Shown piece by piece: positions 1 to 9,900 of a DNA stretch of 64,000 nt (its first letter is position 1; each line of letters begins with the position of its first letter). The notes under the pieces were generated by a model that saw only the letters and a program-made list of their open reading frames with translations, was not told the origin of the DNA and did not search any database. Origin of the DNA: Nymphaea colorata. Its lineage: Eukaryota; Streptophyta; Magnoliopsida; Nymphaeales; Nymphaeaceae. Location of the stretch: positions 22,103,934 through 22,167,933 of the forward strand of contig NC_045138.2 of NCBI RefSeq assembly GCF_008831285.2, in the 5' to 3' direction. The position numbers were made by a program, and so were the translations under genes.

Positions 1-258
1 ATATAAACCTTTACATCAGAACAGAACACAAATTAGAAAGAAAGAAGATGCAAAAAGCAGAATCATATCAGTATGAGTCGAATCTACAGCACAATTTTGT
101 TCATGAAAGACGATAAATCAGAAGAGAGGCACAAAAAAGTTTACAAAAGAAGACAATAACTTTAAGAGTAATATCTAGCATAGAGTAACGAGAACCGATA
201 AATAGAGAGAGAGAGAGAGAGAGAGAGGAGAGTTGGGACCAAGGTAAACGCATAGTTT
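1..258. other. SPP intron 15 remainder (left edge)
   Basis: AT-rich intron sequence with no exon of SPP on the minus strand and no other coding potential. A (GA)n run lies at 204-227. Confidence 0.6.
204..227. repeat. (GA)n microsatellite
   Basis: Uninterrupted GA dinucleotide run about 24 bp long. Confidence 0.9.
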
Positions 259-263
259 ATTAT

Positions 264-499
264 TGTTGAGGAAATGTGCTGCTTTGGTATTTAAAGTTTT
301 ATGTATTTTGGAATTTAATATTAGGTAGCTTTCTGAATTTTTAAAATTTTGCGGGACTCTTTATGTAAAGCGTTAAACATAACCCTAATTTTTATTTAGT
401 CTAATGGAAAAGGAGCAGCCGATAGATTGATGACTGCTACCTATTCTCTCCTTCCTCACGTTCTTCTCTTCTCCCTCTTCTCCACCTCTCTACGCAACA
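264..499 (+). repeat. Copia A 5' LTR
   Basis: 236 bp, TG...CA ends, matching 3326-3564 apart from scattered substitutions. Confidence 0.95.
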
Positions 500-500
500 T

Positions 501-1827
501 GGTATCAGCTATGTCACATGGGTACGGGTACGGGTGCCGGTACTGGTACGGGTACGGACCATTTTCAAAAAACTTGGGTACGGGGGTATGGCCGTACACA
601 CACACATATATATGTCAAAAAATACAGAAAAATAACATATTTGCACATATCTATATCAAAAATTACACAATCAGAATAACATATTGTCATATTCATAAAT
701 ATATTCTCATTCTCCTCAGTCTCATAATTAACATTCAAAATACATTCAAAATACATCAGTTGATTTTCATTCTCCTCACTCCTCAGTTGCATCATCAAAT
801 GGATTTCTTCTCAATCAGTATAGAACATGCAATACAGAATAATGAATATGCAGTCTATGCAGAATAAGTGAATAATTGATTCAGTATATGGCGTGGGAAG
901 GCATGCATCCAAAGAAGAATAGGTCATTGTTGGACAAGGCATACCAAAATACGAATATGATGTGATAAAGCTTGGAGTTCTTTTCAATTTATCAAAGGAC
1001 ATGCTCAAAAGACATTGGACTTGGGTTCATCAGCAAATTGGGATGAACCCAACGAAAAACAGAAAACACGTTGCAATCTGTTGGCCAAACAAAACACGCT
1101 GCATACAACGAAAAACAGAAAACAACTACGCAAAAAGAAGATGGACTCATTGAGAATCAACTACGCAAACAGAAAACAAGAGATAATAGTGAAAGAACAG
1201 AAACAATACAACGCCCAACGGTCGTCGCCGGAGGTGAAGGCAGGGGCAGAACCGATGAAAATGAACTAAAACATGATAAAAACAAAAATATACCGCCGCC
1301 GTTCGCCTCCTGCCGTCGCCGTTCGCCTCCTGCCGTCGCCAATCAGTCGCCGTTCAACTGTCTTCGCCTTTCGTCGCCGGTCGCCGCCCCTGCCTGTCGC
1401 CGGCCGTCGCACGATGAGAGGAAACGAAACCCGTCGCTGTTCGCCTCCTACCGTCACCGATCACCGTCGCCGTTCAACTGCCTTCACCATCGCCGTTCGC
1501 CTCCTACCGTCGCCGGCCGTCGCACGATGAGAGGAAACAAAACCCTTAAAACGAAAACATGTTTTAAGGGTTTCGAGCTTTTTTTTTTAACGTTATAATC
1601 GTTTAAAACTTTAAAATCTAAAAATCGTTAAAATAAAAAAAAGACACATTTGGACTCGGTCAAAGTTGACCGTACCCAAAAAAGGTCAAAAATGACCTCT
1701 GGTGCGTTGACCGTACACGCACAAAAAAGGTGTACCCAACCCCGTACCTATACCGGTACCTGTGTCGTACCGGTACCATACGGGTACTCCTCCTTTGGAG
1801 GAGTACCCGTGTGACGTAGGGTATCAG
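501..1827. mobile_element. Non-autonomous hAT-like transposon inserted in the Copia A primer site
   Basis: The element body is 509-1819 (1311 bp). Terminal inverted repeats CTATGTCACATGGGTAC (left) and CTACGTCACACGGGTAC (right, reverse complement) differ at two positions. A perfect 8-bp target duplication GGTATCAG lies at 501-508 and 1820-1827; 8 bp is the hAT superfamily length. There is no transposase ORF. The ends are rich in GGTACGGG-type subterminal repeats, and the centre has a GC-rich block (1285-1546). A related element lies near 19119-19456. Confidence 0.9.
1285..1546. repeat. GC-rich CCGTCGCC-type repeat block inside the hAT element
   Basis: Imperfect repeats of GCCGTTCGCCTCCTG and a duplicated segment GCCGGCCGTCGCACGATGAG about 115 bp apart. 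The high GC contrasts with AT-rich flanks and may be a captured, internally duplicated genomic fragment. No protein family was recognised in any frame. Confidence 0.6.
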
Positions 1828-2430
1828 AGCCTCGGACCTAGGACTGTGCCATCTAGGGTTTCACGTGGCTTCCCTCCTCTCTTTTCTCATCCCTTCATTC
1901 AAGAAAAGGTTGGACATCTAAAGTTGCTGCTGCCTTCAAAAGATACGGTGGGACTGCTTGATGAAAAGGGACTGATCACGTTCTACATGTAGAGACGTGA
2001 TCTGCACTCTATGTTGCTGTCGAAGTCTTGATGTTGCTGAAGAACCTAATCGGATGAAGTTGACAAGTTGCTGTCTTTGTTCAGATCTAACTCAGTCGTT
2101 GACAAACAGTTGATGTTGATCAGATCTGAATGTCGTAGAATATATCGGATTTGACTCAGTGGATGTCATTAAAAAAATCAGACTAGAGAATGTCTGATCT
2201 GCTTGGTCGTGTGGTGCAGAGTTGATTCTCAGTCAAAATGGAGCAGGTTTGTCTTCAAATCTGATTGCAGTAAGTCTGTGAATGATGTTTATATTCAGTC
2301 CGTCGTAGGTTGGTGTTGAAATCTAGCTGAAAAATTTTGTGCTTGCTAGTATATATGCTAGTATATATCTTGTTTGTCATGGGTTTTTATAGTTATCTAT
2401 TTTCGTGGTTCTGGTTTCGTGGTTCTCGCA
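1828..2430 (+). other. Copia A 5' leader
   Basis: Non-coding leader after the primer site, rich in AGATCTGA and TTGATGTTGCTG repeats. It shares segments (CCTAGGACTGTGC, ATCTAGGGTTTCAC) with the leader of the minus-strand Copia D, so the two belong to one lineage. Confidence 0.6.
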
Positions 2431-3331
2431 TGGCTGCCAACAGATCTAAAAGATCTTAACTCTCTACATTACTTCTTGGGGATAGAAGTGGTAAGAAGTA
2501 AAGAAGGTCTAGTCCTTTCTCAAAGAAAATATGTTCTTGATTTGCTACATGAAACAGGTATGATTGGAACTAAACCAACATCTGTTCCTATGAATTTTCG
2601 CACTCACTTATATGATGACAAATCTGAACCTGTTGGTAGCAAATCATATCGATCTCTCATTGGAAAGCTACTATATGTAACGATTACTAGACCTGATATA
2701 TCCTTTGCTGTGGGAAAACTAAGTCAATTTATGGATAAGCCAAAAAAACCCATTGGGATGCAGCTATGTTATTATTGAAATTTCTAAAAGGCTCCCCTAG
2801 AAGGGTCTATTATTTAGAAGAAGCACCTCACTTTAGATAGAAGCTTATTCTGATGCAGATTATGCAGGCTCACTTGATGACAGAAAGTCCACTATGGGAT
2901 TATGTATCTTTGTTGGTGGCAACTTAGTCTCTTGGAGAAGTAAAAAGCAAGTTGTTATTGCTCGATTGAGTGCAGAGTCAGAATATCGAACCATGACCCA
3001 AACAGCCACTGAAATCACGTGGGTGAGAGGCATGCTAGAAGGTCTTGGAATTCAGATAGAATTGCCTATAAAAATGCAATGTGATAATAAAGCGGCTACT
3101 TATATAGCAAATAATCCGATCTTCCACGAACGGTCCAAACATATTGAAGTTGATTGTCATTACATTAGAGATTTGGTCCAAGCAGGGATTATTTCTACTG
3201 AGTATGTTGCTTCCGAAGACCAACCTGCAGATATATTTACCAAAGCTCTTCCGATATCTAATTTCATGAAGTGTAGTAGCAAGCTGAGCATGATAGACAT
3301 CTATGCTCCAAAACTTGAGGGGGAGTGTTGA
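2431..3331 (+). pseudogene. Copia A RT/RNase H remnant
   Basis: Conceptual fragments LNSLHYFLGIEV and [20 protein letters not shown] (reverse transcriptase C-terminal part), then a frameshift near 2775 and an RNase H part with [32 protein letters not shown] and ADIFTKAL. The catalytic RT core (YVDD) is absent. Not functional. Confidence 0.9.
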
Positions 3332-3564
3332 GGAAACGTGCTGCTTTGGTATTTAAAGTTTTATATATTTTGGAATTTAATATTAGGTAGCTTTCTGAAT
3401 TTTTAAAATTTTGTTGGACTCTTTATGTAAAGGGTTAAACATAACCCTACTCCTTATTTAGTCTAATGGAAAAGGAGCAGCCGATAGATTGATGACTGTT
3501 ACCTATTCTCTCCTCCTTCCTCACGTTCTTCTCTTCTCCCTCTTCTCCACCTCTCTACGCAACA
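3326..3564 (+). repeat. Copia A 3' LTR
   Basis: 239 bp partner of the LTR at 264-499, preceded by a polypurine tract at 3312-3325. Confidence 0.95.
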
Positions 3565-3569
3565 ATTAT

Positions 3570-3816
3570 TTAAGAACTTCCATCCCTTAGTTACCACGAA
3601 GAAGTGCCTTCATGTTAAATATATATTCAACCAAACCATAATTTGAAAAAATTTAAAACTTGAGTATGTTTTTGTAATGCGTTCAAAAGTTAAGCATGCT
3701 TTTGTAACTTTTCAATATTATTCATATAAAAGGTGACTGAAATGCAATCCGCATACAATATGAAAAAGAACAGGCAATAAAGCTTTTCAATAATCTGAAT
3801 AAAAAAGGAGAATTAC
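3570..3816. other. SPP intron 15 proximal part
   Basis: AT-rich intron sequence between exon 15 and the Copia A insertion; nothing else recognised. Confidence 0.5.
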
Positions 3817-3954
3817 CTCAAGCACCATATGAAGCAGCTGGAAAGCTGCACGCATACCACCATCTCTTAGAGTAAATCTGAATTCCATGCAAATAAACTC
3901 CTCAGTCGACTCCAAGGAGCAATTAATTAGATGATTGACACAAAAAAGCTCTAC
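3817..3954 (-). CDS. SPP: SPP exon 15 (last exon in window)
   Basis: Encodes [20 protein letters not shown] then [24 protein letters not shown]. Acceptor GCAG, donor GTAATT. The next expected coding segment is not present in 1-3816, so intron 15 runs past the left edge. Confidence 0.93.
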
Positions 3955-6900
3955 CTGCATGTGCCGGAAGCATTGTCAACATACCACTTGCAAATCAAGA
4001 AAGACATAAATATTTACAAAGCAGATCATACACATAGATAATGCAGTCATATAAACATAGAATGGGATTAAGCATAAATCTTTCAATAGTTGATGATAAA
4101 CATGCCAAGGGTACAAATAATTAAGAATTAGAGATCACTTCAGTTAAATATCCAAAATATCACAGAAACATGCTAGAGTTGAAACAATTAAATGGTTTGC
4201 AAATGTTAAATGGTAACCTGTTTACGATTGGATTTGGAAAAGAACTGAATTCATGTTTGTACTTCAATAATAACAGATCTTGTGTAACCTTATAGTTTAT
4301 AGTTTATTCACTTGCTGAGACCCTAATGTGAGGTCTTCTTATTTAATGTTAATTGTTGACGGGTTTTGTTGTCCGGGTCTGGATCCTTACCCGATCCGGT
4401 TTGTCCTAATTAGGACTCTACTTATATCTCTGTAAACCCTAATGGCCTAAACTTTGTGTTAATGAAGTTTTGAAGAGAGAGAGTGTCTGGACGCTAGTGG
4501 GCACCAAACCTCCTCACCCGTGGTTTTTCTTCCCTTGTGTTGAGGGTTTTCCACGTTACATCTGTGTGCTTTCTTCTACTCTCGTGCATATTTTGTTTCT
4601 ACATGGTATCAGAGCCGTCGGACTTGGAGAAAACAAAATCTGTTTTTCTAGGGTTGTGAAGTTCCAACCCTAACTGCTGCCGTTGCTGCGCCGCCGCTGT
4701 CGCCGCGCCGTGACATTGCCTCCGCCGCTGCCGCTGCCGCCGCTGCCCCACCGTGACCGTGACCGCCGACTCTGACGCCTCTGCCGATGCCGACGTCCGA
4801 CCACCGACGTTCGACGCCGTCGCCTGTTCTCGGCACGCGCTGCAAAGCGCCGCCAGCTGCTTCCGCCGTGTCCCGCTGCTTCCACCGTTGATCCCCGACT
4901 GCGTCATCTCCCCTTTTCTCTTGATTACTGCTGCTCTGTGTGTTCTTTGGCAGCCACTTCTAACCGGTGATCATGGCTGACTCGTCTTCTTCTTCAGTCA
5001 ATACTACTCTACCTGATGTTGTGTCTGCGCGGACTGATCATGTACCGGTTCAAGTTACCACCATTCAACTTACCAAGGAGAACTATTCACGATGGTCTGC
5101 TGCGATTACTATGGGGATTGCTGGGCGAGGACGCATTGCCTATGTGAATGGGAGAAAGGTTGAACCTGTTAGCGTATGGAGGTTCGGGTCTATTCAGACT
5201 CGATCCACTTGTTTTCTAATCCACACGCCTAAACATACTAGGCGGTGGCACATCTGTAAATGTTATATAATTTGTGTACATTTTGTTATAACCTGATTAG
5301 GTTTATTCTTTAATATAGCTTAAGGATCACACGGCTAACATACTGCCGGTGACTCTCTTTCTCCATTTGTCTTCTCTTCTACTTCTTCTTCTCATTCTAG
5401 CAGATTTCAGACGGAGAGACGTGCATAAGCAAAGATTCTTACATGGTATCAGAGCCAGGTTCCCTCGTCCTCCGGTGAGTGGTTTCAGTTTGACGTGATT
5501 ATCCCTAATCTGCCCTAAGTACTCATTTCTGGCGTGGATATCCCTCATTTCTGTTTCTGCCTTGAATCTTATGTGATTTGCCCTAAATCCATTTGCCCTA
5601 ATTTCAGTCCGTTTTTGCCCTAATTCTGTTTTCTGCCCTAATTCCGGTCCGTTTTTGCCCTAATTCTGTTTTCTGCCTCACGTTGTCAGCCCTAATCATC
5701 TTTATTCAGTCATGGATCAGCCGACGCCCTCTCTTCTATCCTCCAGTTTTCTCTCCCAACTTATTTCCCAAAAATTGAATCATAGTAACTATTTGACTTG
5801 GAAACGTCAAATTGTTCCATTTATTAAAAGTCATAGACTCTATGGGCATATCGATGGCACTACTCCAGCACCTCCAAAATATATTTACCGTGAAGTGAAG
5901 AAGACCGTAGTGGGAGATCAAGCTATTGGGGCTTCGGCTGAAAGTGAAACTAGCATTGAATATGATACTCTTACGGAAAGTAATCCTGAATATGATGTTT
6001 GGCTGGCCCACGACCAGTCACTTGTCGCATATATTACTTCTACCTTGTCAGAGGAGGTATTAGGACGCATTGATGATGATTTGACAGCCTTAGAATTGTG
6101 GTCTACCCTTGCCACAACGTATTCTCAAGTATCGGAAGCACGGTTTCTGCAATTAAGAAGACAATTTCAGGATATCAAGCGTGGGACGCGTACAGTTTTG
6201 GAATATCTGAATGAAATCAAAAACGTAAGTGATCAACTTGCTGCCATTGGACATCCTGTCAGCGATAAAGACAAAGTGCAACAAGCTTTGAGTGGCCTGG
6301 GAACAGAGTTTGATATTTTTTGCACAGCCTTGGAGGTTTTACCTATCCTCCCATCTTTTGAAGATCTGAAAGCCAAGTTATTTCAACACGAAGCTAGTCG
6401 TGTCCAGCGACAGAATTTGACTTCTCCCAACAGCCACAATGTATTGATCACAGGAACACATGCATTGCAAGGGAATCGTACTCGACCTTGGACTCCTCAG
6501 GCAGGAATGGGAAGAGGGATTCTCCCGACACCACCAAGCATGAATACTACTGTTGCCACATCTAGAAGGGTTCCAACTTGCTTTTATTGTAATAAGAGGG
6601 GACATGTGAAATCAGAATGTTGGCACAATCCTCAGAATAAGAATAATCAAGTCAGGCGTGAAAACAAGGCAGCAGCAGGGTCCGTTTCATCCTCATCTAG
6701 CTCAAATCCAACATCAAATGTTTCATCGGAGGTGCAACAACTTCTTATGACAGCCTTATCTAAGCTCCACTTGAAGCAAAATGAGCAAGGAGAGTGGTAT
6801 GTGGACTCTGGAGCAGCAGCCCATGTTACTGGTGACACAGGTACTTTATCTAGTGTTTTCCCTTATTTAGATCAAGGCTCAGTTGTCATGGGAGATGGTT

Positions 6901-9900
6901 CCCATCACACAATATCGCACATTGGAAATGCACAAATATCTATGGGTTCCTCTTCCATTCCATTAAAGGATGTCCTTGTTGTTCCAAGTGTCAAGAAAAA
7001 TATTATCTCAGTGTCTAAACTGATTGATGATACTCACTCCTTTGTTGAATTTACACCGTCTTCTGTTTATGTCAAGGATGCTCGAACCAAGAGGACGTTC
7101 GCTGAGGGCACTCGCAAAGGCGACATGTATGTTCTTGAAGAAGCTCCAAAGTTGTCAAAATCTCACTCTTCAGATCCATCCTTTTCAATTCATAGTGAAA
7201 TCAATGTCGCAGAATATAATAAGCCATCCATTTGGCATGGTCGGTTAGCTCATTGTAGTCAGTCTTTTGTTCGAAGTCTTGTTGCAGACGGGCTCTTAGA
7301 TAAGTCCAGTCTGAGTTCAGTCAGTGAGTCCAGCATGTGCTCGAGTTGTCATCTCTGTAAGAGCCATGCCCTTCCTTTTCAATTAATAAATAAAAGAGCT
7401 TCAAAGGTTTTTGACACTATACATTCCGATGTTTGGGGGCCTGCTCCAATTCCTTCTTCTTCTGGGAGTAGATATTATGTTATTTTTATTGATTCATATT
7501 CCCGATATACTTGGATTCACTTCATCAAACACAAATCAGAAGTCTTCTGCCTGTTTACTCAATTTCATGCTTTGGTTCGGAACAAATATTCCAGCAATAT
7601 TGTGCATTTTCAATGTGATGGTGGTGGTGAATTTACTTCTAATGAATTTACTGAGTATCTACTAGATAATGGGATCACTAGACAAACTTCATGCCCGCAT
7701 ACACCTCAGCAAAACGGAATTGCTGAAAGGAAACATAGGCATATTGTTGAAAGCGCCCTTAGCATGATGCATGACACAGACTTACCTATGACATTGTGGA
7801 CCGAGGCTTTTCATACAGCTGTTCATGTTATAAATCGACTGCCATTGGCTTTGCTTGATGGAAAATCTCCATTTTTTCTATTACATCAAGAACAGCCGTG
7901 TTATGAAGATGTACGTGTTTGTGGATGTGTGTGCTATGTACATGTTGATGTTTCCTTACGAAACAAATTTCAAGATCGTGCTGTTTTGTGCAGATTTATA
8001 GGGTATGCAGAAAATTACAAGGGTTATAGGTGTTACAACCCTAAAACTGGGCGTGTACATATTTCACGGCATGTTGTTTTTTATGAAAGCAGGTTACAGG
8101 ACTCCAAGGCAACTTCTTTAACACTCAAGGACAAAAATGAGGTTTATGATACTTGGTTACATGCTGAAATCTTAAGACAAGGGGCGGAAAAGTTGAATAA
8201 ACACAAGGAGCAAGCTGTTAATGAACCCGAAACACCTGTCGGTAGCTCCTTGGACAGCGTGCCTCCATTTCCTCAACCCAATGATTCACCTCCATATAAT
8301 CGATTTTCAGGCCTGGTGTATTCTAGGCGATCAGTTCCTACGGCAGAACCTACCGCAGTTCCACGCCAGTCACAACGCGTGAGACATCCTATTGATAGAT
8401 GGGTGAGCTATAATACTTTTTCTTTGGATTTTCAGTTGTTTATGACAGAAGTCAACAAAAAGGTGGAACCAAAATCTTATCACCATGCGAGTAAGGAAAA
8501 ATGTTGGGTTGAAGCTATGAATGAAGAAATGGCAGCCTTACATGAATGTCAAACTTGGCAGATTGTTCCTCGTCCAAATACTAAGAATGTTGTAGGTTCT
8601 AAGTGGGTTTACAAGCTGAAATATAAGCCAGATGGTAGCATTGATCGACATAAGGCGCGTCTTGTGGCACGCTGGTTCACTCAACAATATGGGGAAGATT
8701 ATGATGAAACATTCAGTCCAGTCATCAAGATGGGAACAATACGCGTGATTATTTCTCTTGCAGTCTCATATGGGTGGCCTCTTTATCAGTTAGATGTTAC
8801 AAATGCATTTCTTCATGGGATTCTTAAGGAGGAGGTCTACATGGAGCAACCCCCTGGCTATACTACTCATGATCCTCAACAATGGGTTTGTAAATTACAA
8901 AAATCTCTATATGGGTTGAAGCAAGCTTCTAGATCATGGTTCGATCGTTTTTCTCATCATATACAACAAGTTGGTTTTCTCCGAAGCTCTCTCGATCACT
9001 CTTTGTTTATCTATCATTCCGGAGAAGCTACCACTTGGTTGCTTATATATGTTGATGATATTGTTATCACTGGGAACTCGACATCACATATATCCTATGT
9101 TAAAAATATGTTGAAGCAAGAATTCAAGATGAAGGATCTTGGCGAATTACGGTATTTTTTGGGTGTTGAGCTTGACAGGACAAATGATAGATTGACTCTT
9201 ACGCAGCACAAGTATACCCTAGATGTTTTGGACAGGGCAGGCATGACTAATTGCAAACCCATAACTACTCCTAGTGTTCTAAACACTAAGTTGACTTCAT
9301 CTGATGGAACTGCAGCATATTCCGATCCTACATTCTATCGCAGCATTGTTGGCATGTTACAATACCTCACTTTTACTCGCCCAGATATAGTATATGCTGT
9401 AAATCAGATTTCTCAGTTCATGCATGCCCCCACAGAAGGACATATGGATGCCGCTAAGCGGATATTGCGGTATCTCAAAGCTTCTCTTGGAGATGGACTA
9501 GTCTACACAAAATGCCCCAATCTTTCTCTTGGACATAGCATATATACATATACTGATGCAGACTGGGCAGGCGATCCCGATGATCGACGATCAGTTTCAG
9601 GCTTCTGTCTTTTTCTTGATTCTAATCTCATCTGTTGGAGCAGTAAAAAGCAGCGTGCTGTTGCACGATCCAACACTGAGGCAGAGTATAGAGCAATGGC
9701 TGCAGGGACCGCTGAAGCATCATGGTTACGACATTTGCTTGGAGAGCTTAATCTTCCTATTGCCCAATCATCATTACTATGTGACAATCAAAGTGCAATA
9801 AAAATTGCCTTCAATCCCATTTTGCATAATCGTACCAAACACATAGAGATTGATCAACACTTCATCCGTCAGAAGGTTGAAGAAGCCGAGATCGTGCCTA

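Larger units (their letters stand above)
259..3569 (+). mobile_element. Copia element A, internally deleted, with TSD
   Basis: Ty1-copia LTR retrotransposon with LTRs at 264-499 and 3326-3564 (TGTTGAGG...GCAACA). The 5-bp target duplication ATTAT is at 259-263 and 3565-3569. A primer-binding site TGGTATCAG directly follows the 5' LTR, and a polypurine tract ending GAGGGGGAG precedes the 3' LTR. The interior lacks gag, protease, integrase and most of reverse transcriptase; only an RT C-terminal part and RNase H remain, with frameshifts. A hAT element splits the primer site. I count about nine substitutions and a 3-bp indel between the LTRs, so it is an old copy. It sits in SPP intron 15, opposite in orientation to the gene. 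Its 5' leader and RT resemble the minus-strand Copia D. Confidence 0.95.

Noticed and set aside
4599-4907. Overlapping Arg/Ala-rich ORFs on the minus strand
   Set aside because: They translate the CCG-rich leader of Copia B; no domain, and low complexity explains the open frames.
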